Shown here one piece after another: positions 9,777 through 19,531 of a stretch of 64,000 nt of DNA (its first letter is position 1; every line of letters begins with the position of its first letter). Source of the DNA: Prochlorococcus sp. AG-347-J22. GTDB taxonomy: Bacteria > Cyanobacteriota > Cyanobacteriia > PCC-6307 > Cyanobiaceae. The stretch lies in the NCBI GenBank assembly GCA_003279005.1, contig QCBY01000006.1, positions 16,725 through 80,724 of the forward strand, written 5' to 3'. The position numbers were made by a program, and so were the translations under genes. The notes under the pieces were generated by a model that ran no database searches, was not told the DNA's origin, and worked only from the letters and a program-made list of their open reading frames with translations.

Positions 9777-12116
9777 ATGATAAATTCTTTTAATAATGCT
9801 CTTTACGATGTGAATGAATCACTCAAAGTTGAAAACTTAACTATTAATGATTATGAAGAGATATGCAAAAGACTTGGGCGACAACCAAATAGAACGGAAT
9901 TAGGAATGTTTGGAGTAATGTGGTCCGAACATTGCTGTTATAGAAATTCAAAAAGATTATTAGCTAATTTCCCCACCAAAGGAAAAAATGTATTAGTTGG
10001 ACCTGGAGAGAATGCTGGTGTAATTGATGTCGGTAATAATCAGAAACTTGTTTTTAAAATAGAGAGTCATAATCATCCCTCTGCTATTGAACCTTTTCAA
10101 GGAGCCGCAACAGGGGTCGGTGGGATATTAAGAGATATTTTTACTATGGGGGCTAGACCTATTGCAGTTTTAAATTCTTTAAGGTTTGGTAATCTCGATA
10201 AATCGTCTAATATCTCACTCCTTCGTGGAGTAGTATCTGGCATATCTCATTATGGTAATTGTGTGGGAGTTCCTACTGTTGGTGGGGAAATAGATTTTGA
10301 TGACAGTTACTCTGAGAATCCTTTAGTTAATGTTATGGCTTTAGGTTTGTTAGAAACTGATGAAATTGTATGTTCTGGGGCTAAACAGGTAGGTTCTCCT
10401 GTTCTTTATGTAGGAAACACAACAGGTAGGGATGGTGTAGGTGGCGCTAGTTTTGCAAGTTCGGAATTAACTTCTAATTCTCTTGATAATAGACCTGCAG
10501 TACAAGTAGGAGATCCATTTATAGAAAAAAGTCTCATTGAAGCTTGTTTGGATGCTTTTAAAACGGGAGATGTAATTGCTGCTCAGGATATGGGGGCTGC
10601 AGGTCTCACATGTAGTAGTGCGGAAATGGCAGCGAATGGAGGTTTAGGAATATCAATTAATTTAGATTTAGTCCCCGCTAGAGAAAATAATATGTCTCCT
10701 TATCAATACTTATTATCCGAATCTCAAGAGAGAATGTTACTCGTCGTAAAGGAAGAAAAATTAAATATTCTCATTCAGCAATTTAAGAAATGGGGATTGT
10801 TTGCAAATGTTATTGGTGAAGTGATATCTAGAAAAGAAGTTATCATTTCTCAAAAAAATCAAATTGTTGCTCAAATTCCTACTTCTGCTTTATCAGATGA
10901 AACTCCAATTAATATTCACAATGTTATTAAGGAACCACCAAATTTTTTATTAAAAAAATGGCAATGGTCAGAAGATAAATTACCATTAGTTTGTAAAAAT
11001 ATGATTCTTTCTCTTAAAGATCAAAAATTTTATTCAATACCAGAAATCATTTTAAATCTTTTATCAAATCCATCGATTGCTTCAAAAAGTTGGGTTTATC
11101 GTCAATATGATTCTCAAGTACAATTAAATACTGTATTTAAGCCAGGTGAAGCAGATGCAGCATTAATAAGGCTTAGGCAGCAAGATGAAAAAAATAAAAG
11201 AAAAATTTTTACTGGTATTGCAGCTTCCGTCGATTGTAATAGTAGATGGGTTTTATTAGATCCATATAGAGGAAGTATTGCAGCTGTTGCTGAATCTGCG
11301 AGAAATGTAAGCTGCATAGGTGCTGAACCAATTGCCATAACAAATAATTTAAATTTTTCATCGCCTGAAACGGATATAGGATATTGGCAACTTTCGTCAT
11401 CTTGCGATGGAATTTCCAAGGCATGTACTGCTTTGGAAACACCGGTTACTGGTGGGAACGTTTCCTTATATAATGAATCTATAAACCAAAAGAATCAATT
11501 AACTCCTATCAATCCAACACCTGTCATTGGTATGGTAGGAAAGATTGAAAATGTAGATAAAGCTATTTCTTCAGGGTGGAAAAATATTAATGACCAAATT
11601 TGGATAATTGGGACCATTTCTTCTGAATCGACCCTAGGTGCAAGTTCTTATTTAGAGTATTTTCATGGTTTAGTTACAGGTAGGCCTCCAAAAATTGATC
11701 TTCAAGATGAAAAATACTGTCAAAGTTTTTTAAGAGAAGCAATTTTAAAAAATTACATTACTTCTTCTCATGATGTTAGTGATGGCGGGTTAGCTATAGC
11801 TTTATCAGAATGTTGTATTTTGTCTTCAAAAGGAGCAACTATAGAGTTAAATGATAAAAACATTCGTGAAGATAACTTATTATTCAGCGAAGGAGGTTCA
11901 AGAATAATTTTTTCACTTAATAAAAAAGAAGAAGATAATTTTCTGAATTTTGTTAATAGCAAAAGTAAAGATTTTTGTCAGAGTATATATGTAAAAAAAA
12001 TAGGATTTGTTACTAAAGAGAATCTTAAAATATATGCTGAAAACAAAGAACTTTGTAATCTTAGGGTTGATGAGTTAACCAAAAAATTTAATAATAGTAT
12101 CTCAAGTTGTTTTTAA
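9777..12116 (+). CDS. purL: Phosphoribosylformylglycinamidine synthase II
   Basis: Fourth step of purine synthesis: FGAR to FGAM, with PurS and PurQ as partners (not in this window). 779 aa is the small PurL type without the glutaminase domain. Key marks: MWSEHCCYRNSK near residues 48-60, KIESHNHPSAIEPFQGAATG with the catalytic HNHP region, a GGxxRD segment, and late DVSDGGLAIALSE. The ATG at 9777 follows the previous stop by 3 bp. purF lies 47 bp downstream, giving a two-gene purine unit. Confidence 0.97.
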   Translation: MINSFNNALYDVNESLKVENLTINDYEEICKRLGRQPNRTELGMFGVMWSEHCCYRNSKRLLANFPTKGKNVLVGPGENAGVIDVGNNQKLVFKIESHNHPSAIEPFQGAATGVGGILRDIFTMGARPIAVLNSLRFGNLDKSSNISLLRGVVSGISHYGNCVGVPTVGGEIDFDDSYSENPLVNVMALGLLETDEIVCSGAKQVGSPVLYVGNTTGRDGVGGASFASSELTSNSLDNRPAVQVGDPFIEKSLIEACLDAFKTGDVIAAQDMGAAGLTCSSAEMAANGGLGISINLDLVPARENNMSPYQYLLSESQERMLLVVKEEKLNILIQQFKKWGLFANVIGEVISRKEVIISQKNQIVAQIPTSALSDETPINIHNVIKEPPNFLLKKWQWSEDKLPLVCKNMILSLKDQKFYSIPEIILNLLSNPSIASKSWVYRQYDSQVQLNTVFKPGEADAALIRLRQQDEKNKRKIFTGIAASVDCNSRWVLLDPYRGSIAAVAESARNVSCIGAEPIAITNNLNFSSPETDIGYWQLSSSCDGISKACTALETPVTGGNVSLYNESINQKNQLTPINPTPVIGMVGKIENVDKAISSGWKNINDQIWIIGTISSESTLGASSYLEYFHGLVTGRPPKIDLQDEKYCQSFLREAILKNYITSSHDVSDGGLAIALSECCILSSKGATIELNDKNIREDNLLFSEGGSRIIFSLNKKEEDNFLNFVNSKSKDFCQSIYVKKIGFVTKENLKIYAENKELCNLRVDELTKKFNNSISSCF

Positions 12117-12163
12117 TAATGAATAAATATATGCAATTTTTTAAAATTATCAGAAATTAAATT

Positions 12164-13624
12164 ATGTGTGGAATTGTAGGAATTGTCTCCTCTGATGATG
12201 TGAATCAACAAATATACGACAGTCTTTTGTTGCTTCAGCATCGAGGACAAGATTCCACGGGTATCGCTACAATGGAAGATACTATTTTTCATTTACATAA
12301 AGCTAAAGGTCATGTAAACACTGCTTATAGAACAAGAGATATGAGGAATTTAATAGGTAAGGTTGGGTTAGGACACGTCAGATATGCTACAAAAGGTTCT
12401 GCAGACAGTGTTGAAGAAGCGCAACCATTTTATGTGAACGCACCTTATGGAATTGTTTTAATTCATAATGGAAATCTTACTAATACCAGAGATCTAGAAA
12501 AACAATTATTTAACGTAGATAAACGTCACACTAATTCTTCAAGTGATACAGAAATGTTATTAAATATATTTGCGACTGAATTACAAGAACAAATTCATAG
12601 TAAAGACTTACAACCAGAAATCATTTTTAATGCAGTGAAAAACCTACATAAAAGAATTCAAGGGTCATATGCTTCGATTGCGCTTATTTCTGGTCATGGT
12701 TTACTAGCCTTTAGAGATCCTTTTGGTATAAGACCTTTAGTGATAGGAAAAAGAACTTCTTCTGATACTCAAAAAGAAGAGTGGATGGTGGCAAGTGAAT
12801 CATTAGTATTAGAGAATAATGATTATACAGTTGTTAGAGATGTCGACCCTGGTGAGGCAATTTTTATTACTCATAACGGCGAATTCTATTCAAAGCAATG
12901 TTCAGAAAATCCAAGTCTATTTCCTTGTGCATTTGAATATGTTTATTTAGCCAGACCAGATTCAGTGATGAATGGAATCTCAGTTTACAAAGCTCGCTTA
13001 AAAATGGGTGATTATTTAGCAGAAACAATTAAGCAAACAATAAACTCTGGGGATGTTGATGTCGTAATGCCTATTCCTGATTCTTCTCGTCCTGCGGCAA
13101 TGCAAGTAGCAAGGCAATTGGGTATAGAGTACAGAGAAGGATTTTTTAAAAACAGATATGTTGGCAGAACTTTTATAATGCCTGGACATCAAAAACGCAA
13201 ACAATCCGTAAGGCAAAAGTTAAATGCTATGAGTACGGAGTTTAAAAACAAAAATGTATTAATAGTTGATGATTCTATAGTTAGAGGTACAACTTCAAAA
13301 CAAATAGTCCAAATGGCAAAAGATGCAGGGGCAAATAAGGTTTTTTTTACATCAGCAGCACCCCCTGTAAGATTTCCTCATGTGTATGGAATTAATATGC
13401 CTAATAGGGATGAATTAATAGCCCATAATAGAACAATTCCTCAAATAGCAGAAAAACTCGAAATTGATAATTTGGTATATCAAAGTGTTGATGATTTGAG
13501 GAAATCTATTATTATCGATTCTCCAGTAAAAGATTTAGAGATGAGTTGTTTTACAGGATCTTACGTAACAGGAACAGTAAATCAAGAGTATTTAAAATGG
13601 GTTGAAAATGAATATAAATCTTAA
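12164..13624 (+). CDS. purF: Amidophosphoribosyltransferase
   Basis: First committed step of purine synthesis, moving glutamine amide nitrogen onto PRPP. The N-terminus MCGIVGIVS puts the nucleophile at Cys2 without a propeptide. The Ntn-hydrolase domain continues with [12 protein letters not shown], and the PRPP-binding loop [13 protein letters not shown] is near residues 365-377. Length 486 aa is usual. Its last 4 bases overlap the convergent gyrA/parC-like gene. Confidence 0.97.
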   Translation: MCGIVGIVSSDDVNQQIYDSLLLLQHRGQDSTGIATMEDTIFHLHKAKGHVNTAYRTRDMRNLIGKVGLGHVRYATKGSADSVEEAQPFYVNAPYGIVLIHNGNLTNTRDLEKQLFNVDKRHTNSSSDTEMLLNIFATELQEQIHSKDLQPEIIFNAVKNLHKRIQGSYASIALISGHGLLAFRDPFGIRPLVIGKRTSSDTQKEEWMVASESLVLENNDYTVVRDVDPGEAIFITHNGEFYSKQCSENPSLFPCAFEYVYLARPDSVMNGISVYKARLKMGDYLAETIKQTINSGDVDVVMPIPDSSRPAAMQVARQLGIEYREGFFKNRYVGRTFIMPGHQKRKQSVRQKLNAMSTEFKNKNVLIVDDSIVRGTTSKQIVQMAKDAGANKVFFTSAAPPVRFPHVYGINMPNRDELIAHNRTIPQIAEKLEIDNLVYQSVDDLRKSIIIDSPVKDLEMSCFTGSYVTGTVNQEYLKWVENEYKS

Positions 13625-16065
13625 TTTACAAGATTTTCTAGACGTGAACAATTCTCAAGATACTCATCTTTGTCTAGATTCAGAAAATCAACTTTCAGGA
13701 TATTTTTGCCAGGGTTAGAAGATAATTTGGTTAAATTTAATCTTGCGGATTTATTCTTATTTGTTTCACAATCAATATATTGATTACTAGAAAGAACTTT
13801 TATAAAATAATCATTATTAAGTTTAATTTTTTCATTTATAAACCCTAATTTTGAATTATAAGAATCATAAATTTCATTAATTTTTAGTTTAAAAAATTTT
13901 CCTTTTTTAGAAACCAAAAATATATGATCTTTTTCTATTCCTTCACAGCAAGAAACTATTTTTTCTTTGGGTAAAAGTTTTATTAATAATATTCCTTGTG
14001 ATTGTTTGGTATTTGGTTTTAAATATTTATTAGACAAATCAAACTTAAACATTCTACCAATAGAAGTTAATATGATTATTTTATTTTCTTGGCTATAGAC
14101 AAATGAATCAACAACTTTTGTAGAATTTTTTAATTTTGTTATTGAAAAAATTCTATTACTTCTAAGCATATCTTCATCAAATAAAACTTTTTTAAATTTT
14201 CCGTCTGAAGTTAAAATGCATAAATAATTTTTTAACTTACTGTCTAGATCATGAAAATTGATAATTTCTTTTGGATCTATATTCCCTAAAATTTTTTTAT
14301 CTAACTTATAGTCAATATTATTAATATTTGATTTCCAATTTATTTGGAGAACCTTGCCCGAAGATGTTACTCCGATAATTTTCAAACTTTTTTTAATATT
14401 GCATATAAACTTTTGAACATTTTTAGTTTCAATAAATTTATTCTCATTATCTAATAATTTTTTGTAATTGGGATAAATTAATTTTTTCAAATACAATCTA
14501 TTATCTATTGAAATTTTTGTTTCTTTAATTACAAGTTCTTCTAATATTTGATTATTAATAGTATCTAATTCTTCAGCTTGATTAACATCTTTTAAGATTT
14601 TTGTTTTTCTTTCTGTATTAAAAATTCTCTTTAAATTTTTTAGTTCTTCAATTAAAGTCTCAAGAAGTAAATTTCTGTCATTAAGTAAGTTACTGAGATA
14701 TTTCTTCTTTTTACTTAGTTCTGTCATATCATCTTCTATTTGCTTTCTTTCTAAATTTGTTAACTTTTTTAGAGGCATGCTTAAAACAGCATCTGTTTGT
14801 CTACCACTCAGAACAAGCTTTGGCATTAAAATTGATTTTGCTTCAGCGGCGTTTTCTGAGTTTTCAATAACCTCAATAATCTTTCTTATATTTTTAGTTG
14901 CTATTGAAAAACCTTCTAATATTTCAAGTTTTTCAGATGCTATTTTTAAGGAATATTTAGTTCTTTTTCTAATTGTTTTTTCCCTAAATTCCAAAAAATA
15001 ATTTAGATAATTTCTTAAAGTAAGTTGAATAGGTTTGCCGTTTACTAAAGCTAAAAATATTGCTCCAAAATTTGATTGTAATGAGGTTTTTTTGTATAAA
15101 TTTGATATCACAATTTCAGGATTAGAATCTTTTTTTAATTCAATTACGATTCTCATTCCATCTCTATCACTTTCATCTCTAATATCTGATATCCCATAAA
15201 TTTTTCCTGAATTTACTAATTCGGCGAGTTTTTCAATCCATCCAGCTTTACTTATTTGGTATGGTAGTTCCGAAATTATTAGTGCATTTTTTTTATGTTT
15301 TCCTTTGCCTAAATTAATTTCTTCACTTTTGATAACACCTCTTATTGTCATTGATCCTCTTCCACTTTGGTAAACTTCTTTGACCGCATCATTGTGAATT
15401 AATTCTCCTCCTGTAGGAAAATCTGGACCCAATATAATTTTGGACAATTTTTTGTCACTAATTTCTTTATCTCTTATCAAAGCAATTAAACCATCAACCA
15501 TCTCACCCAAATTATGTGGAGGAATATTTGTAGCCATTCCAACGGCAATTCCTGAGGATCCATTTAAAAGCAAAAAGGGTAATTGAGCTGGTAATACGTC
15601 TGGCTCTTGTTGTGAACCGTCAAAATTATCTGAGTAAGTAACAGTATCGGATCCAATTTCCTCTAGAAAACACTCATGAGCTATAGGTGCAAGACGAGTT
15701 TCGGTATATCTCATAGCAGCTGGAGGGTCGTTATCAACAGATCCAAAATTTCCGTGACCATCAAGAGTTGGATATTTGGTAGAAAAATCTTGAACTAATC
15801 TAACCAAGGCTTCATAGACTGCTTGATCTCCATGAGGATGATATTTTCCTAGTACATCTCCAACAACTCTGGCGCATTTTCTAAATGGTCTATCTGGAGT
15901 AAGTCCTAATTCGTGCATTGCGAAAAGAATTCTTCTCTGAACTGGTTTTAGTCCGTCTCTAGCATCAGGCAAGGCACGGCCAATTATCACGCTCATTGCG
16001 TATTCTAAATATGAACGTTGCATTTCTTCTTGCAGCGATATTGAAGTGAATTTTTCCTCAGTCAT
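13621..16065 (-). CDS. Type IIA topoisomerase A subunit (GyrA/ParC paralogue)
   Basis: DNA breakage-reunion subunit. The N-terminal 480 residues are highly conserved, with [16 protein letters not shown], the quinolone-region [16 protein letters not shown], and [13 protein letters not shown] with the active tyrosine at Tyr120. The C-terminal beta-pinwheel is strongly diverged and rich in Lys/Asn. In place of a canonical GyrA box (QRRGGKG) it has only a remnant near [10 protein letters not shown], so wrapping activity may be reduced, as in ParC. Picocyanobacteria usually carry another, classical gyrA; which partner this one uses cannot be told here. 814 aa, ATG at 16065. Confidence 0.9.
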   Translation of the reverse strand: MTEEKFTSISLQEEMQRSYLEYAMSVIIGRALPDARDGLKPVQRRILFAMHELGLTPDRPFRKCARVVGDVLGKYHPHGDQAVYEALVRLVQDFSTKYPTLDGHGNFGSVDNDPPAAMRYTETRLAPIAHECFLEEIGSDTVTYSDNFDGSQQEPDVLPAQLPFLLLNGSSGIAVGMATNIPPHNLGEMVDGLIALIRDKEISDKKLSKIILGPDFPTGGELIHNDAVKEVYQSGRGSMTIRGVIKSEEINLGKGKHKKNALIISELPYQISKAGWIEKLAELVNSGKIYGISDIRDESDRDGMRIVIELKKDSNPEIVISNLYKKTSLQSNFGAIFLALVNGKPIQLTLRNYLNYFLEFREKTIRKRTKYSLKIASEKLEILEGFSIATKNIRKIIEVIENSENAAEAKSILMPKLVLSGRQTDAVLSMPLKKLTNLERKQIEDDMTELSKKKKYLSNLLNDRNLLLETLIEELKNLKRIFNTERKTKILKDVNQAEELDTINNQILEELVIKETKISIDNRLYLKKLIYPNYKKLLDNENKFIETKNVQKFICNIKKSLKIIGVTSSGKVLQINWKSNINNIDYKLDKKILGNIDPKEIINFHDLDSKLKNYLCILTSDGKFKKVLFDEDMLRSNRIFSITKLKNSTKVVDSFVYSQENKIIILTSIGRMFKFDLSNKYLKPNTKQSQGILLIKLLPKEKIVSCCEGIEKDHIFLVSKKGKFFKLKINEIYDSYNSKLGFINEKIKLNNDYFIKVLSSNQYIDCETNKNKSARLNLTKLSSNPGKNILKVDFLNLDKDEYLENCSRLENLVN

Positions 16066-16152
16066 GCAATAGGAAATTTACTTTTTCTTTTCTTAAACTA
16101 AATTAAGATTAATAGGTAAATAAATATTTACCAGTATTAATATTTATTAGAA

Positions 16153-17007
16153 TTAATTTATTTTTGTTTTTGCAGATAATATTTGTTCTTTAAGTTGAGT
16201 ACTTTTAAAAAGTTGTTCAGTAGAAATTTGTAGCTTTTCACCCCAAAGCTGTTCTTTTCTATATTTACGTTCTACGTAATTAGGATTTTTGAGTAAAGCT
16301 TTTTTTGCTAGAGATATCGCTTCATTAATATCCTTATTTCTTAAACAGGTAGCAAGTGCTAAAAGTGGTTCTGCGTCCTCTTTTATAGAAATAGCTTTTT
16401 TAAAAGATACTATTGAAAGATTTATCTTATCTAGTTCATAGTACGCTAAGCCTTTGTTATTAAGTGCTTGCCAAAAATCTTTTTTTATTTTTATCGCTTT
16501 GTCAAATTCTTTTAAAGCTCTTTCATAATTTTTTTCCATTAAATATATATTTCCTAATTGAAAAATTGCGTTAAAGTTTTTCGGTAGGATTTTAATACCT
16601 GATTCTAAAGAAATTTTGGCTTTTGTTATTTGCGATTGTTTTAAGTATATTGAACTTTTTGCAAAAAAAATTTCACCTAATTCAGGGTTGATTTTCTGAG
16701 CTTTGTTTAAAGAAATTAATGCATCTTTATATAACTCGCTGGCGATTTGTGTTTCAGCAAGAATAGTCCATAAAGTTTCGTTTTTATTATCAATTTTTAC
16801 AGCTAATTTTGCCAAATTTAGACTATCTTTTATTTGACCAAATAGTAGAAGCTGATAAGCTTGTTTCCCAATTGATAAGGCTTCTTGTTCTAAATTTTTT
16901 ATTTCTGGAAAGTAATAAAAGGGTATGATAGCTTTTAAATTTTGAGAATTAAAAATAAAGCCACTTATTATTGAAAAAAATAATAATCTTATTAGAGACT
17001 TTTTCAT
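16153..17007 (-). CDS. Exported TPR-repeat protein
   Basis: 284 aa. The first 26 residues (MKKSLIRLLFFSIISGFIF...LKA) form a clear signal peptide or membrane anchor. Residues about 50-250 consist of tandem tetratricopeptide repeats, e.g. WTILAETQIASELYKDALIS, AIFQLGNIYLMEKNYERALK and WQALNNKGLAYYELDKINL. TPRs are protein-binding scaffolds, so a periplasmic or thylakoid-lumen assembly role is plausible but not shown. It starts 1 bp after the end of queG on the same strand, so the two are likely cotranscribed. Confidence 0.85.
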   Translation of the reverse strand: MKKSLIRLLFFSIISGFIFNSQNLKAIIPFYYFPEIKNLEQEALSIGKQAYQLLLFGQIKDSLNLAKLAVKIDNKNETLWTILAETQIASELYKDALISLNKAQKINPELGEIFFAKSSIYLKQSQITKAKISLESGIKILPKNFNAIFQLGNIYLMEKNYERALKEFDKAIKIKKDFWQALNNKGLAYYELDKINLSIVSFKKAISIKEDAEPLLALATCLRNKDINEAISLAKKALLKNPNYVERKYRKEQLWGEKLQISTEQLFKSTQLKEQILSAKTKIN

Positions 17008-17008
17008 A

Positions 17009-17956
17009 TCATAATTTTTGTTTCAGCATTGCTTTTATATTTCTTCTCCACATCCAGGGTTTAATTCTCTTTAGTGTAGTTCCTTTAAGATTCTCTTCCC
17101 ATCTTTTTTCGTCCCAATTTAATGATTCAATATTTAGATTCTTAATCCATTTTTTTGGAGCAGCCTCAATACTTTTATTAAAAGGGGCTGTTTTATTCCA
17201 TGGACATACGTCCTGGCAAATATCGCAGCCAGCAATCCATCCATTTAGATTTCTTTCAATAAATTCTGGAAAAGAATGATGCCTGCTTTCTATAGTATGG
17301 TAAGCAATACATAAATCAGAATTTATAACAAAAGGTTCTGTTATTGCATTTGTTGGGCATTTTTCAATACATTTTTCACATTTTCCACAGAGAGATAAGG
17401 ATTTATTATCAGGTGTTAACTCTTTGTTAAGGATTATAAAACCTAAAGTTAGCCATGATCCATATTCTTTATTAATAATATTGCTATTTTTTCCTATCCA
17501 GCCGAGACCAGCTTCTTCTGCCCATGCCTTTTCTAAAAGCGGAGATGTGTCAACACAAATTTTCCACTTGCAATTTGGAATTTCATTATCAATCCATTTA
17601 CCTAATTTTTTTAATTTTTTAAAAATTACTTTGTGATAATCCTCTCCTTGGCCATATTTCCCAATTTTGAATTTTGAATTTTGTTTTTGCTCTTCATTTA
17701 AATAATTAAAACCAACAGTTAAAACACTTTTTGCTCCTTCTAAGAGAGATTCTATATTTTTTCTTTTTTCTGATTCCATCCATTTCATTTCACTATGATA
17801 ATTATTTGCCAACCATCTTTCTAACGCTTTAGTTCTTAATTTTAAACGTGAACTTCCTGGGATCGATGCAATTCTAGACACAGCAAAACCTTCAAAGATC
17901 GCCCTTTTTTTGAGCTTATTACTGAATTCTTTATTGTTTTGAGTTATATCTTTCAT
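17009..17956 (-). CDS. queG: Epoxyqueuosine reductase
   Basis: Cobalamin-dependent Fe-S enzyme reducing epoxyqueuosine to queuosine in tRNA. Two ferredoxin-like 4Fe-4S clusters are visible: CGKCEKCIEKCPTNAI and, later, CDICQDVCPWNKTAP. Upstream is the B12-binding N-terminal region with YGQGEDYHK and EKAWAEEAGLGWIGKN. 315 aa is near the usual length; the start ATG is at 17956. A cobalamin requirement fits cbiD being in the same window. Confidence 0.95.
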   Translation of the reverse strand: MKDITQNNKEFSNKLKKRAIFEGFAVSRIASIPGSSRLKLRTKALERWLANNYHSEMKWMESEKRKNIESLLEGAKSVLTVGFNYLNEEQKQNSKFKIGKYGQGEDYHKVIFKKLKKLGKWIDNEIPNCKWKICVDTSPLLEKAWAEEAGLGWIGKNSNIINKEYGSWLTLGFIILNKELTPDNKSLSLCGKCEKCIEKCPTNAITEPFVINSDLCIAYHTIESRHHSFPEFIERNLNGWIAGCDICQDVCPWNKTAPFNKSIEAAPKKWIKNLNIESLNWDEKRWEENLKGTTLKRIKPWMWRRNIKAMLKQKL

Positions 17957-18007
17957 GGCTATATTATGATTTAGATTGGAAAAAATGTAATAAATAACAT
18001 AAAAAAC

Positions 18008-18030
18008 TAATAAATTATTTTAATTTATTA
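18008..18030. repeat. Perfect AT-only inverted repeat between queG and the DUF502 gene
   Basis: TAATAAATTA (18008-18017) and its exact reverse complement TAATTTATTA (18021-18030) flank a TTT loop. It lies in the divergent gap between the queG start and the DUF502 start. It could be a regulator site or simply a chance of A/T-rich DNA; there is no T-run typical of a terminator. Confidence 0.35.
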
Positions 18031-18103
18031 AAAATAAATATATCCCTATCAAGTAAAAGTAGTTAAATTGTTAGTAAAATGAATAAAGTTAGGAATTTTA
18101 ATT

Positions 18104-18841
18104 TTGGCTGAATCAACGCAAAGTCAAGATTCGAACCTAGGTACTAGGCTTCAACAAGATTTAAAAAATGATCTCATAGCTGGATTGTTAGTAGTCATAC
18201 CATTGGCAACTACTATTTGGTTGTCTTCTATTGTTAGTAAATTTGTTCTCACCTTAGTAACTTCTGTTCCTAAACAACTAAATCCATTTATTACATTAAA
18301 TCCTCTTTTACAAGACTTAATTAATTTAACCTTGGGTTTGACAGTACCTTTACTAGCTATTTTGCTTATTGGTTTAATGGCTAGAAATTTTGTTGGTAGG
18401 TGGTTATTAGAATTTGGTGAAGGTACTTTATCAAAGATTCCAGTCGCAGGAGCAGTTTATAAAACTCTTAAACAATTACTAGAAACTTTTTTAAGTAATA
18501 AATCTAATAGATTCAGAAGAGTTGTTTTAGTAGAGTATCCAAGAGAAGGATTATTTAGCGTTGGTTTTGTAACTGGAGATGTTGGTCCATCACTTCAATC
18601 AGAATTAGACGAGAAACTATTAAGCGTTTTTATCCCAACAGCGCCTAATCCAACAACAGGATGGTATACATTAGTTCCAGAATCTTCTGTTAAAGATCTC
18701 AATATCTCTGTAGAAGATGCCTTTAGAACAATTATTTCCGTTGGTATTGTTAATCCAGATGATAAAGTGAACTCTACAAATCCAACGTTTTCAAAATTGT
18801 TTTCTCAATTAAGAGCCTCTTCAAATATCTCATCTACTTAA
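18104..18841 (+). CDS. DUF502 integral membrane protein
   Basis: 245-residue membrane protein of the DUF502 family, widespread in cyanobacteria and plants (COV/LCV-like), function unresolved. Two transmembrane segments are visible, about residues 22-45 (NDLIAGLLVVIPLATTIWL) and 65-90 (LTLGLTVPLLAILLIGLMA). They are followed by the characteristic IPVAGAVYKTLKQLLET and a soluble C-terminal domain with FIPTAPNPTTGWY. TTG at 18104 is used; the ATG at 18079 is in another frame and stops at once. nusB starts within a few bases of its stop. Confidence 0.88.
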   Translation: MAESTQSQDSNLGTRLQQDLKNDLIAGLLVVIPLATTIWLSSIVSKFVLTLVTSVPKQLNPFITLNPLLQDLINLTLGLTVPLLAILLIGLMARNFVGRWLLEFGEGTLSKIPVAGAVYKTLKQLLETFLSNKSNRFRRVVLVEYPREGLFSVGFVTGDVGPSLQSELDEKLLSVFIPTAPNPTTGWYTLVPESSVKDLNISVEDAFRTIISVGIVNPDDKVNSTNPTFSKLFSQLRASSNISST

Positions 18842-18844
18842 TTG

Positions 18845-19471
18845 ATGCATAATAGATCGCTTTCTCGAGAATTATCTTTACTTTCATTAGGCCTAATCAA
18901 AGATAAAGGAAATTTAGAATTAAATAAATTTCAAATAGAAGAAGTTTTTGAATCTGCTTTAGATACTTTAATAAATCACTTCAGAGATGAGTTAAATGAT
19001 TGTGAAATGGATTTAGAAAATGTATCTCAAAATCTTTTAGAAAGTGAATTAAAGGAAGGTAGTAATTCTTCTTTTGGGATTGTTCGAGATGAACTCAAAA
19101 AAGCTTTTCATAAGATTGAATCTGTAATGAATTCTCTTTCAGTTACTTTAGATTTTCCTAAATTGTTTGTTTCAAGTAATCAAAAAGATATTAGAGAAGA
19201 TGTTAATCAAAGAATTTCAAGCATAATCTTTAATTTACAAACAATTGATTCTGAAATTGATGCTGTTATGGATGGATGGAGATTAAAAAGATTGCCAAGG
19301 ATTGATCGCGATATTTTGCGCTTAGCTTATGTTGATATTCATTTTTTAGATACTCCTATTGCAGTGGCATGTGATGAAGCTGTAAATTTAGCTAATAAAT
19401 ATAGTGATACTCAAGGTAGAAAGATGATTAATGGTGTTTTAAGGAGATTGCAAAGAGTAAAGGTGAAATAA
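18845..19471 (+). CDS. nusB: Transcription antitermination factor NusB
   Basis: RNA-binding helical protein that joins NusE/S10 in antitermination and rRNA maturation. The C-terminal half is clear: RLPRIDRDILRLAYVDIHFL, then PIAVACDEAVNLANKYSD and a C-terminus with NGVLRRL, all NusB hallmarks. At 208 aa it is longer than E. coli NusB because of an inserted acidic helical stretch (about residues 45-110), seen in cyanobacterial members. ATG at 18845 is preferred over the adjacent in-frame TTG at 18842. Confidence 0.92.
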   Translation: MHNRSLSRELSLLSLGLIKDKGNLELNKFQIEEVFESALDTLINHFRDELNDCEMDLENVSQNLLESELKEGSNSSFGIVRDELKKAFHKIESVMNSLSVTLDFPKLFVSSNQKDIREDVNQRISSIIFNLQTIDSEIDAVMDGWRLKRLPRIDRDILRLAYVDIHFLDTPIAVACDEAVNLANKYSDTQGRKMINGVLRRLQRVKVK

Positions 19472-19498
19472 TTATTGGATATAAATCGATAATTTTTT
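19470..19498 (+). terminator. Candidate intrinsic terminator after nusB
   Basis: AATTATTG (19470-19477) can pair with CGATAATT (19487-19494), with one T-G wobble, across a 9-nt loop. A T-run follows directly (19493-19498). The hairpin begins inside the nusB stop codon. The stem is AT-rich and so weak, but position and T-tract fit. Confidence 0.4.
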
Positions 19499-19531
19499 AT
19501 AATTAATTAAATACGATCTAACAAAATATTT

